This document shows, piece after piece, positions 15,691 to 22,313 of a stretch of DNA of 35,171 nucleotides. Position numbers and translations under genes: made by a program. Numbering within the stretch: the first letter of the stretch is position 1; every line of letters begins with the position of its first letter. The stretch spans positions 1 to 35,171 of IMG/VR virus record IMGVR_UViG_3300023118_000021; one strand, written 5' to 3'. The notes below the pieces were generated by a model. The model was given only the letters and a program-made list of their open reading frames with translations, did not search any database and was not told where the DNA came from. This stretch comes from a virus.

Positions 15691-16100
15691 GGCGTGGATT
15701 CTAGCGCTTCGGGGAACATGATACGGGCAGCGGCGAGTGAGGCGAATTGGTGACCGGTGCACCCGTCGTGCTTCACGATGCAATGCACGCAGTAGACCGC
15801 ACCCTCGCAAGCGACGTGCGTGGCCTTGATTGCAATGCCCTTGCCGCACGAAGCGCACGACCAGCGCCGTTGACTGCCGTTACTCTCGACGTTGCACTCG
15901 GGCCGTTCGGCGCGAATGGCGTTCAACTCGGCGGCTCGCGCGTCCGCTCGAGTCGCGTATCGCTCGACGGCGTATCGGTCATGCCTCGACCACCACGCCG
16001 CATTCTTTCGATGGCTCGCACGCCGCGCTTCGGGGTGATCGGTAATACCAACGTAGAGCAAGTGGTCGCCCTGCCAGTAGCGGTAGAGGATGGTGGTCAA
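15687..16100 (-). CDS. GIY-YIG-type nuclease with C-terminal zinc finger
   Basis: A 137-aa protein from TTG 16100, which overlaps the previous stop (TTGA); there is no other usable start. 'ILYRYWQGDHLLYVGITDHP' with a following 'RRASHRKNAAWWSRHDRYAV' and 'AELNAIRAERPECNV' matches the compact GIY-YIG nuclease layout (Tyr pair, Arg, late Glu, Asn). After it come 'CASCGKGIAIKATHVACEG' and 'CVHC', a treble-clef-like zinc site. Nucleases beside terminase genes often assist packaging; a homing role is also possible but there is no interrupted gene nearby. Confidence 0.75.
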   Translation of the reverse strand: MTTILYRYWQGDHLLYVGITDHPEARRASHRKNAAWWSRHDRYAVERYATRADARAAELNAIRAERPECNVESNGSQRRWSCASCGKGIAIKATHVACEGAVYCVHCIVKHDGCTGHQFASLAAARIMFPEALESTP

Positions 16101-16675
16101 TCGACGAGCACCGCCTTCGCGGCGGTGATAGCCATGAGGTGCCACGACGCCCCATCGAAGACGCGGGCGGGGCGCGCGGTGAGCGACTTGAGGGTCTGCC
16201 CGGCGAGGCCGCGCGTCGTCCACTGGGCACGCAGTACGAGCACGCCGCTCCGCGCGATGCCGACCTCGAAGGTGTGCCCGCATCCGCGGCCCGCCACCTC
16301 GAACCCCTGGGCCTCGCCCCATCCCCACAAGAGGCCGGCGGCGTTCGGCAGCTCGTCCCGCTCGAGCCGGACCCAGGGCCAAGGGTGCTTGGTCACGAGG
16401 TCGTAGTCGGGGGGCGGGGGCGCCCAGCGTGCGGCGCCGGCGGCGGCCATCGCTTCGCGTGCGTACTCGGCCGCCTCGGTCTGGGCGTGGCGCGGGGTGG
16501 GCGGGTAGACGCCTATGGGTAGCTGATTGCCGCGCTCGTAGTGCGGCCCGTCTTTCTGCTCTTGCGCGTCGGCGGCCGTCCATACCGTGCGACGACCGGG
16601 CGCGGACAGCCGCTTGCGCCATCGCTTGAGGAAGGCGCGGTGTTCCTCGGGGGTGCGCGTGAACTTGGCAGCCAT
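16097..16675 (-). CDS. First gene of late region, unknown function
   Basis: A 192-aa protein. ATG 16675 is chosen because it lies seven bases after the -10 of operator promoter B, the same leaderless layout as at 13026; an in-frame upstream start at 16699 would fall inside the operator. The N-terminus is basic and helical ('RTPEEHRAFLKRWRKRL'), the middle Pro-rich ('RWAPPPPDYDLVTKHPWPWV'), and the C-terminus beta-rich. No family recognised. As the promoter-proximal gene with an operator it may be expressed earlier than the structural genes. Confidence 0.7.
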   Translation of the reverse strand: MAAKFTRTPEEHRAFLKRWRKRLSAPGRRTVWTAADAQEQKDGPHYERGNQLPIGVYPPTPRHAQTEAAEYAREAMAAAGAARWAPPPPDYDLVTKHPWPWVRLERDELPNAAGLLWGWGEAQGFEVAGRGCGHTFEVGIARSGVLVLRAQWTTRGLAGQTLKSLTARPARVFDGASWHLMAITAAKAVLVD

Positions 16676-16703
16676 GCCTTCTAGCTTAGTGGCTGACAAC
16701 TAA
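16675..16703 (-). promoter_or_regulatory. Operator promoter B (leftward, leaderless)
   Basis: Minus strand -10 TAAGCT (16688-16683), seven bases, ATG 16675. The dyad TTAGT-8-ACTAA (16686-16703) sits in the position where promoter A has its operator, with the same centre GGCTGACA. The -35 is poor, so activity may need an activator or be weak. Confidence 0.65.
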
Positions 16704-16949
16704 CCGCGCTACTCAGGAAGCTTTCAGGATAACGGCGGCGATTTCGCGTGGCTTGTGGAGGGCTACGTAATTAGCGCGGAGCGAATCGGCGCCGTTAGCG
16801 GGCAGGATATAAGAGTTCTAAAAGTTGCATGGATATGCAAGCATCTTCCGTAAACCCTGGTCATGTGCACACATGTTAAGAGCTGGAATGGAGAGGTATT
16901 GTTACCCTTGATACCTAGCAATTTTGCAACGGCACGCTATACTCGTCGT
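16704..16949. promoter_or_regulatory. AT-richer divergent control region
   Basis: These 246 bases separate leftward late and rightward early genes and hold no convincing gene. They are less GC-rich than the flanks and contain inverted repeats: TTGCAT-4-ATGCAA (16825-16840), overlapping ATGC-2-GCAT (16835-16844) and CATGTG-2-CACATG (16862-16875). The right end carries TATACT (16938-16943) for the first early gene. Regulator sites or a replication origin are both plausible. Confidence 0.5.
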
Positions 16950-16950
16950 A
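16938..16950 (+). promoter_or_regulatory. Early promoter, leaderless
   Basis: TATACT at 16938-16943 is followed by six bases and ATG 16950. No Shine-Dalgarno or good -35 is visible; the layout indicates a leaderless mRNA and possibly dependence on a factor binding the palindromes upstream. Confidence 0.6.
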
Positions 16951-17228
16951 TGTCTAAATCTAAGAAGATGAAACGCTCCCCGATGACCGAGCTCGTTGAC
17001 CTCCCCGGTCGTCGTCGGGGATTCGATTGGTTCGCACTTGCCGCCGAGGTTCGCCAGAACCCTGGAAAGTGGCATCGCGTTCCGACCGCTCCGACGAACG
17101 GAGCAGGCGCCCAGATAAACGGCGGGCTGCTCGTTGCCTTCCGCCCTGTCGGCGACTATCAGGCCGCGGTGCGCGACCACGTCCTCTATGTCAAGTACGA
17201 ACCGCAGACTGACGACACTGTCGAGTAA
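16950..17228 (+). CDS. First early gene, small protein of unknown function
   Basis: A 92-aa protein. ATG 16950 is chosen over the open frame upstream because it sits six bases after TATACT. The N-terminus is Lys-rich, followed by 'GFDWFALAAEVRQNPGKWHR' and a beta-rich 'GGLLVAFRPVGDYQAAVRDH'. Its first codons are less GC-rich than neighbouring genes. As the first gene transcribed rightward it is a candidate host-takeover or regulatory factor; no family recognised. Confidence 0.7.
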   Translation: MSKSKKMKRSPMTELVDLPGRRRGFDWFALAAEVRQNPGKWHRVPTAPTNGAGAQINGGLLVAFRPVGDYQAAVRDHVLYVKYEPQTDDTVE

Positions 17229-17235
17229 TCGCTAC

Positions 17236-17271
17236 TTGCGCTCCGCCGATTCGGCAACTAGGTTTATCCCG
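17236..17271 (+). promoter_or_regulatory. Operator half-site promoter C (leaderless)
   Basis: -35 TTGCGC (17236-17241), 17-base spacer, -10 TAGGTT (17259-17264), six bases, GTG 17271. The 14 bases up to the -10 equal the right half of operator E (TCGGCAACTAGGTT), but the left half is missing, so regulation may differ from the full-dyad promoters. Confidence 0.6.
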
Positions 17272-17429
17272 TGTCGTGGTGGCATCGTCCACCGCCGTCG
17301 AACATGGCGAACCGCTTGTATCCGCTCTTCACAGGTGAGCAGCAAGCGGGCATCGGACCTAACCCGGCGGCGGTGGCGCACCATCAGAAGCCGCGACGCG
17401 AACCACCACCACGAAAGGACACACCTTGA
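17271..17429 (+). CDS. Small leaderless protein, unknown
   Basis: A 52-aa reading frame from GTG 17271, placed six bases after a -10 box and ending in a TTGA overlap with the next gene. It is rich in Pro, His and Arg ('VSWWHRPPPSNMANRLYPLF', end 'PRREPPPRKDTP'). Support comes from promoter spacing and coupling rather than homology. It could alternatively be the untranslated leader of the next gene, which has its own ribosome site. Confidence 0.5.
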   Translation: MSWWHRPPPSNMANRLYPLFTGEQQAGIGPNPAAVAHHQKPRREPPPRKDTP

Positions 17430-17779
17430 ACCGCTCGACCCCCGACCGCGAATGGGCCACCCCCGAGAGTTGGCGTGAAGTAGCCCGAGGTATCGACCGC
17501 CGCAACACTGCCGAGATTGTTCGCCGTGCGACACTCGGCGAGAACCGCGGCCTCTCGTGGCACGCTCGCGATCTGAACGCCCTCGCGCTTGTCCGCGGTT
17601 TCGAGTACCCCGTCAGCGGCGACGACATCGTCCGCCGACAGCGGTACGTCGTGACGCCGACGTACAGCAGCTCCTCGTTCATCATCATCGACCATCGTTT
17701 CGCCGTGCAGGGTCACCTCTGGGGCAAGCCCGCACCGAAGACCATGCCCAGCACCGACTTCCCGAAGTATGATGCATGA
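17426..17779 (+). CDS. Early protein of unknown function
   Basis: A 117-aa protein read from TTG 17426, seven bases after AAAGGA. The N-terminal half is helical ('PESWREVARGIDRRNTAEIV'), the C-terminal half beta-rich ('RQRYVVTPTYSSSSFIIIDH'). It shares with the first early gene an overall plan of helical start and beta end, but clear homology was not seen. Its stop overlaps the next start (ATGA). Confidence 0.65.
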   Translation: MNRSTPDREWATPESWREVARGIDRRNTAEIVRRATLGENRGLSWHARDLNALALVRGFEYPVSGDDIVRRQRYVVTPTYSSSSFIIIDHRFAVQGHLWGKPAPKTMPSTDFPKYDA

Positions 17780-17952
17780 TGCCGAAGACCGCCCCTGACC
17801 CCGACTCCCTGCGGACCGAGTCAATCCTTCGCCGCGAAGACCTCGCCCCGCGGGCCTGGACCGGTTTCCGCGTCGGCCCCGAGTCCGGCCTCTCCCCGCT
17901 CGAGCTCGACGCCCTCCGCCGCACCGGCCAGCTCGAAGAGGTCCGCTCGTGA
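17776..17952 (+). CDS. Small early protein, unknown
   Basis: A 58-aa reading frame linking its neighbours by four-base overlaps at both ends: ATG 17776 over the previous TGA, and its TGA over the next GTG. The sequence is Pro/Arg/Leu-rich, with 'TESILRREDLAPRAWTGFRV' and a helical end 'ELDALRRTGQLEEVRS'. Short and without recognised family, it is supported by the tight coupling and by GC-rich third positions. Confidence 0.6.
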   Translation: MMPKTAPDPDSLRTESILRREDLAPRAWTGFRVGPESGLSPLELDALRRTGQLEEVRS

Positions 17953-18290
17953 CCGAGTTGCGCAGACCTGAATCCCTCGACGATGCGGAGGCCGAGCGCC
18001 GCGCCGCCATTGCCGCGCTCTTTCGTGCCAACGAGCACCTCGCAGAGGCGCGGGCGAACGCCATCGAAGCCCGCCGAGCAGCTGCCTATTACTCACACTG
18101 GTACCAGCAGCTAGTGCGAAAAACCTTCCCGATGCCGGACGATATGTGCGTGTGCGGTCACCCTCGCTCTGAGCACAACATGCCTGACCACCCCGACTAC
18201 GACCCATACCTCGTCACCTCGGCGTGTTTCGCCCAACTCGCGGGGCGCAACGATTTCGACGAGTGCCGCAAGTTCGAGCCGAAAGCATGA
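17949..18290 (+). CDS. Early Cys/His protein with N-terminal coiled coil
   Basis: A 113-aa protein from GTG 17949. Residues ~10-55 form a charged helix with an Ala/Glu/Arg heptad pattern; then 'CVCGHPRSEHNMPDHPDYD' and later 'CFAQLAGRNDFDECRKF' provide Cys and His for a zinc site. The 'CxCGHxxxxH...C..F' pattern recurs in small actinophage proteins of unknown role. Directly upstream of the replication protein and overlapping its start (ATGA), so probably co-expressed with it. Confidence 0.7.
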   Translation: MTELRRPESLDDAEAERRAAIAALFRANEHLAEARANAIEARRAAAYYSHWYQQLVRKTFPMPDDMCVCGHPRSEHNMPDHPDYDPYLVTSACFAQLAGRNDFDECRKFEPKA

Positions 18291-20806
18291 CCCCCGGCAA
18301 GGTCACCCGCGTCGAAGACAAGCCGGTCCCCTCCCCCGACAACACGATGACCGTGGCGCTCTCGCTCGCGAAGCAAGGGTGGCCGGTATTCCCGGTGGCG
18401 CTCGTGCCCGTGACGAAGACCGCCGAGGATGGCACCGTCACGAAGGCAATGGACAAGCGCCCCCTCGTGCAGTGGCTCGAAGGTGCGACGACCGACCTCG
18501 AGCAAGTGGCGACGTGGTGGGGCTCGAAGTATGCGAACGCCTGGGTCGGCGTCCATGCCGCCCGTGCCGGCATCGTGGTCGTCGACCTCGACCTCGACAA
18601 GGGTGACGGCGATGGCGCCGTGAACCTCAAGGCGGGCAAGTTCGAGCTGCCGAAGACGCTGCACTACGCCACCCGCTCCGGCGGCACGCATCACGTCTAC
18701 AAGGCGCCGAAGGATCGCACGCTCACCATCGGCCGCGACCACCCGGTCAAGGCCGTCGACATCCGCGCCGGCAACGGCCTCATGGTCTATTACGGCCCGG
18801 TGCTCACCGACTCCCCCGACCTCGCCAAGGCGCCCGACTGGGCGCTCATCGACGGCGTGGTCAAGCCTCGCGAGGCGGACGGCGACGCGGGCCGCTGGCT
18901 CGCCCGTGCCGGCGGTGGCAAGTACGACGGCGACCTCAAGCGTCTGGTGCGGAAGACCCCCTGGAAAGACCTCAAGCACGAGCCGATGCTCGAGGCGGTG
19001 TCGGAGATAATCAAGCGCGGCAGCGAACCGGGTGCCGCGCGTGCGTTCACCGAGGCGCGGGCCGCGTACGTGAAGGACCGGCCCGACCGGGAGCGCGACT
19101 GGGATAACGCCGCCGCCGGCTCAATCGGTCGCCATGGTCTCCCGCCGGTCACGCTCGATCTGCCGAAGGTCGAGCGCAAGGTGCTCGCCGAGCGCAACGC
19201 CCCCGAGGCGCGCGAGGCGAGGGAGCTCGAACGGAAGAAGGAGTTTCGGGTCTCGAAGCTCGAGCAGCGTCGAGCCCTCCCCGCGTCCGAGCCCGACGTC
19301 GGCAACCGTGACCTGACCGATGCGGCCCTCGCGGAAGAACTCGCCGCGGGGCTCGAGCGGAAGTGGGCGAACGTGCCCGGTGTCGGGTTGCTCAAGTACA
19401 ACGGCATCATCTGGGAACCTGTCGACGAGGCGCTACTCATCGAGGCCGTGCGCAAGCGCGTCCGCGTCATCCGCGCCGAAGAGACCAAGGCCGCCATCTT
19501 GCGCGGCGACAAGAAGCGGGAGGACGAGGCCCGCGGTATCGAGTCCCGCAACCGTGTCGTCGCCATCACCCGATTCGCCGCCGGCATGCTGCTCGAGCTG
19601 GCCCCGAAACTCGACGCCGACCCCGACCTGCTCAACTGCCCGAACGGCGTCGTCGACCTGCGCACCGGGAAGCTCCGCAAACGGCGCCACGACGACTACT
19701 TCACGAAGGTCACCGGCTGCGACTACATCCCAGGAGCCAAGTCGAGAGACTGGACCCTGGCCATGATGGCGCTGCCGAAGTCCGTCGGTCGGTGGCTACA
19801 AGTACGCTTCGGGCAGGGGGCGAGTGGTCGCATCCCCGCCGACAAGGCGGTCCCCTTCCTGACAGGTGGCGGTGACAACGGCAAGTCGGTCCTCGTGGGA
19901 GGCATCCGCAACGCCCTCGGCACGTACGCCGTGACCGTCCCTGAGCGCCTACTGCTCGGCAACGACAACGACCACCCGACCGACATCATGACCCTCGAGG
20001 GCGCCCGCCTGGCCCTGTTCGAGGAACTGCCGAAAGGCGGTCGGCTCAACGTCAACCGCCTCAAGCTGCTCAGCGGCACCAACCGACTGAGCGGCCGGCG
20101 GATGCGGCAGGACTTCCGCGAGTTCAACGCGACCCACATGCTCGCCGGGGCGACGAACAACCTGCCGCTCATCACCGATGTCGATGACGCGACCTGGGCC
20201 CGTGTTGCCCCGGTGCGGTTCCCGTATAAGTTCGTCCCCCCGCGCAATGACGAGACCGGGCACCCCGGCCCACGGAAGGGCACCAACGAGCGCGCCGGAG
20301 AGCCGGGTCTGCGCGACCGGCTCGGCGAGGTCTGGTCGCCGCCTGACCCCGCGGTCCTGGCCTGGCTCGTCGAGGGTGCCGTTGAGTCGTACCGTTCGGG
20401 GATGCCGCACCTTCCGAAGCGGATAACCGAGGCGCTCGAGGACTGGCGAGGCGAGGCCGACCCGGTGCTCGGCTTCGTGCGCGACCGCCTCGAGCTCGCC
20501 GACGACTACGCCATCGCGGCGACCGACCTCTACGCCGAGTTCGGCACCTACCTCGAAGGGCGCGGACAGCCGAAGTGGAGCGACCAGCTCATCGCCTCGG
20601 CGTTCGCCGGCCACTCGTCACTGCCCGGCGTCTCCAAACGACAGGTCATGTTCGGTAAGAAAATGAACCTGTCCCGGCCGGTCTTTACTCTCAAGGCGAT
20701 ACCGCCCCGCTCGATGTCTTGGGTCGGTGTGCGGTTCAAGAGCGGCGAGGATGTCGAGCCGATGGATGCCGAGTTTGAGGAACTAGCGAAGCGGGTGTCG
20801 AAGTGA
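18287..20806 (+). CDS. PrimPol - SF3 helicase replication protein
   Basis: An 839-aa protein, ATG 18287 overlapping the previous stop. The N-terminal primase-polymerase domain has catalytic acids in 'VVVDLDLDKG' (Asp100/102), the 'SGGTHHVYK' motif (His135) and 'VDIRAGNGLMVYYGP'. The C-terminal superfamily 3 helicase has Walker A 'TGGGDNGKSV' (Lys533), Walker B 'LALFEELPK' (Glu579/580) and sensor 'MLAGATNNLPL'. It combines priming and unwinding, as in phage P4-like and many actinophage replicons. No DNA polymerase gene is visible, so host polymerase is presumably recruited. Confidence 0.93.
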   Translation: MTPGKVTRVEDKPVPSPDNTMTVALSLAKQGWPVFPVALVPVTKTAEDGTVTKAMDKRPLVQWLEGATTDLEQVATWWGSKYANAWVGVHAARAGIVVVDLDLDKGDGDGAVNLKAGKFELPKTLHYATRSGGTHHVYKAPKDRTLTIGRDHPVKAVDIRAGNGLMVYYGPVLTDSPDLAKAPDWALIDGVVKPREADGDAGRWLARAGGGKYDGDLKRLVRKTPWKDLKHEPMLEAVSEIIKRGSEPGAARAFTEARAAYVKDRPDRERDWDNAAAGSIGRHGLPPVTLDLPKVERKVLAERNAPEAREARELERKKEFRVSKLEQRRALPASEPDVGNRDLTDAALAEELAAGLERKWANVPGVGLLKYNGIIWEPVDEALLIEAVRKRVRVIRAEETKAAILRGDKKREDEARGIESRNRVVAITRFAAGMLLELAPKLDADPDLLNCPNGVVDLRTGKLRKRRHDDYFTKVTGCDYIPGAKSRDWTLAMMALPKSVGRWLQVRFGQGASGRIPADKAVPFLTGGGDNGKSVLVGGIRNALGTYAVTVPERLLLGNDNDHPTDIMTLEGARLALFEELPKGGRLNVNRLKLLSGTNRLSGRRMRQDFREFNATHMLAGATNNLPLITDVDDATWARVAPVRFPYKFVPPRNDETGHPGPRKGTNERAGEPGLRDRLGEVWSPPDPAVLAWLVEGAVESYRSGMPHLPKRITEALEDWRGEADPVLGFVRDRLELADDYAIAATDLYAEFGTYLEGRGQPKWSDQLIASAFAGHSSLPGVSKRQVMFGKKMNLSRPVFTLKAIPPRSMSWVGVRFKSGEDVEPMDAEFEELAKRVSK

Positions 20807-21057
20807 CTGGCGAATCGTTCGAGCGTTCCCTCGTACAGCGCGCCGAGCTGGCGATGCGGGCTGAGGACACTGGCGAGGGTTTCGTTTCGTGGGACAAGCT
20901 GACCGAGATGTCCTCGCTCGACGTCCGCGCCACCCTCGAAACCCTCATCGAAGAGGGGGCACGCATGGGGCTCGTCGTGCAGTTCCTCGACCGCAAGAGT
21001 CCCGACCCAGCCCGTGACGGGTTGGTCGTCCGATGGAAGCCGAGGCGCCGGCCATGA
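20803..21057 (+). CDS. Small protein after replication gene
   Basis: An 84-aa protein from GTG 20803 overlapping the helicase stop (GTGA). Predicted helices 'FERSLVQRAELAMRAED' and 'LDVRATLETLIEEGARMGLV' followed by short strands recall a winged-helix arrangement, but this is only a shape argument. Coupling to the replication gene suggests a replication or regulatory accessory. No family recognised. Confidence 0.65.
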   Translation: MTGESFERSLVQRAELAMRAEDTGEGFVSWDKLTEMSSLDVRATLETLIEEGARMGLVVQFLDRKSPDPARDGLVVRWKPRRRP

Positions 21058-21272
21058 GTCGCCGACGCCAGAAAGCCCGGCCGTGCCCGACGCCGTCGAA
21101 GCATCGCCTCTCGTCGTTCGCCGAGGCGCAGTGGACGTACCAGCGCGACCTGCGGAACCCGGTCATGCGGGGCCGGGTCGTCGCCGACTGGGCCTATCAG
21201 TGCCAGTGCGGCATGTGGCACCGCACGCACCGGCACGACCGTCATCTCGGAGGGCGGCCCCTCGATGAGTAA
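21054..21272 (+). CDS. Small basic Cys/His protein
   Basis: A 72-aa basic protein, ATG 21054 over the previous TGA. It begins 'MSRRRQKARPCPTPSKHRLS' and ends with 'YQCQCGMWHRTHRHDRH'; the Cys and His residues suggest a single zinc-binding knuckle and the Arg/His content nucleic-acid binding. Such proteins are frequent in actinophage early regions. Function unknown. Confidence 0.65.
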   Translation: MSRRRQKARPCPTPSKHRLSSFAEAQWTYQRDLRNPVMRGRVVADWAYQCQCGMWHRTHRHDRHLGGRPLDE

Positions 21273-21528
21273 GCGTGACGACGAGGTCGAAGCGATCATC
21301 ACATTCGAGACCACGCGCGGCACCATCCACCTGTCCGCCGAGATGATCGACGAGGCCGAGTTCGATGACTACCCTCTCCGACGGCATATCGCCATGCACC
21401 TTCCCGAGCAGCGGGAGGGCGACGTGCTGAAGACTCAGCGCCGCGCGAACCGCGACGGGTCGGCAACGGTGACGTGGCACCGCATCCGCACGACGGTCAC
21501 GCCGACGCGGCAACCGTCAAGGCGATAA
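21265..21528 (+). CDS. Small early protein, unknown
   Basis: An 87-aa protein, ATG 21265 overlapping the preceding gene by eight bases. Acidic N-terminal half with strand-like 'AIITFETTRGTIHLSAEMID', basic C-terminus. Last rightward gene before the leftward regulator operon. No family recognised. Confidence 0.65.
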   Translation: MSKRDDEVEAIITFETTRGTIHLSAEMIDEAEFDDYPLRRHIAMHLPEQREGDVLKTQRRANRDGSATVTWHRIRTTVTPTRQPSRR

Positions 21529-21531
21529 CGC

Positions 21532-21565
21532 AAAAGGCCGCCGCCCCGACGAGCGGGACGACGAC
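21532..21565 (-). terminator. Intrinsic terminator of the RHH operon
   Basis: On the minus strand GTCGTCGTCCCG, loop CTCGT, CGGGGCGGCGGC form 12 pairs including G-U pairs, followed by C and TTTT (21535-21532). The G-U pairs become A-C mismatches in the plus-strand RNA, so the element is specific for leftward transcripts, as expected after the regulator operon. Confidence 0.7.
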
Positions 21566-21588
21566 CAAGAGCCAGAGCGGGGAGAACC

Positions 21589-21873
21589 TCACTCGGTGAC
21601 GCCCTGCTCAATGAGCTCATCACGCACGGCGGCGAGCAGTACGAGCAGCGCATCGCACGCGGCCAGGGTCTTCGGGAAGTAGACGCTCGAGTATGGCTCG
21701 AGGGTGAGTGAGACCTCGGTACGGTTGACCTTGGCGATGGCACGCTTGCGGCTAATGTGGGCCATGCCGTCGAGCGGAGCCTTGAGGGTGGTATTGCGCT
21801 TGGCCGGGGTGATCTTCGTGTCAACCTCGACAGACGGGGCATCGGGCACGATACCCCGAACACCGCCGGCCAT
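21589..21873 (-). CDS. Second gene of regulator operon, unknown
   Basis: A 94-aa protein whose ATG shares one base with the stop of the ribbon-helix-helix gene (TGATG). It contains 'VEVDTKITPAKRNTTLKAPL', 'HISRKRAIAKVNRTEVSLTL' and a helical C-terminus 'TLAACDALLVLLAAVRDELI'. No family recognised. Strict pairing with the DNA-binding gene suggests a cofactor, antagonist or second subunit; a toxin-antitoxin arrangement is possible, with the ribbon-helix-helix protein as antitoxin, but the sequence does not resemble known toxins. Confidence 0.65.
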   Translation of the reverse strand: MAGGVRGIVPDAPSVEVDTKITPAKRNTTLKAPLDGMAHISRKRAIAKVNRTEVSLTLEPYSSVYFPKTLAACDALLVLLAAVRDELIEQGVTE

Positions 21874-22097
21874 CACTTCACCTCGCGCGCGTCGGTCTCG
21901 AGGTTGAACACCTCGAGCTCGGTGATGCGGCCACCGTCAAGCGCGTCAGCGAGCAAGACGCCGAGCTGCAAGAGCCGGCGCGCGGCCGCGCTCTTCGAGG
22001 TGTCGTCGCGCGCGGCGGCGTCCGCCTCGATGCGGTCATTGAGCTCGTCGCCGATCTGGCATACGAGCTGATTCGGATAGAGGATGGGGCGGCCCAT
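21873..22097 (-). CDS. Ribbon-helix-helix DNA-binding regulator
   Basis: A 74-aa protein. ATG 22097 is chosen for its AAAGG site; an upstream in-frame start at 22145 lacks support. 'NQLVCQIGDELNDRIEADAA' then 'SKSAAARRLLQLGVLLADAL' is the ribbon-helix-helix pattern: a strand that inserts in the major groove and two dimerising helices. It lies between two operator copies (promoters D and E), so autoregulation and control of the other operator promoters is the natural hypothesis. No other transcription regulator was found in the genome. Confidence 0.75.
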   Translation of the reverse strand: MGRPILYPNQLVCQIGDELNDRIEADAAARDDTSKSAAARRLLQLGVLLADALDGGRITELEVFNLETDAREVK

Positions 22098-22192
22098 GAG
22101 GTGCCTTTCGTCGAGGGTCAGTAGGTGAGTGGCGCCGCAACCCATCAGGCTTGCGCTCCCTCGAAGGAATCACGCGGCGCCACTCGATCACT

Positions 22193-22221
22193 AGGTTAGT
22201 GGTCAGCAACTAGATAAGCAA
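22193..22221 (-). promoter_or_regulatory. Operator promoter D (leftward, for RHH operon)
   Basis: Minus strand -35 TTGCTT (22221-22216), 17-base spacer, -10 TAACCT (22198-22193). Operator dyad TTAGT-8-ACTAG at 22196-22213. The transcript would start near 22187 and carry a ~90-base leader before the regulator ATG. Confidence 0.65.
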
Positions 22222-22244
22222 TGCCGCCGCCCCTTTCGGGGGGA

Positions 22245-22274
22245 TTGACTCGGCTAGTGGTCGGCAACTAGGTT
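22245..22274 (+). promoter_or_regulatory. Operator promoter E (rightward, surface protein)
   Basis: -35 TTGACT (22245-22250), 18-base spacer, -10 TAGGTT (22269-22274). Operator CTAGT-8-ACTAG at 22254-22271. Start expected near 22281, with a GAAGGGA ribosome site before ATG 22314. Divergent from promoter D with 23 bases between the -35 boxes, including a CCCC-TTTC-GGGG mini hairpin. Confidence 0.78.
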
Positions 22275-22313
22275 AGACCCGAACGCATCACTCGAACCCC
22301 CGAAGGGAACATC

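Noticed and set aside
15115-15858. Long N-terminal extension of the small terminase frame
   Set aside because: The extension to 15858 overlaps the GIY-YIG gene in another frame; the ATG at 15690 with an ATGA overlap is the better start.
22221-22271. 16-codon frame starting at ATG between promoters D and E
   Set aside because: It has no ribosome site, overlaps promoter E and its operator, and has no coding character. More likely regulatory DNA.
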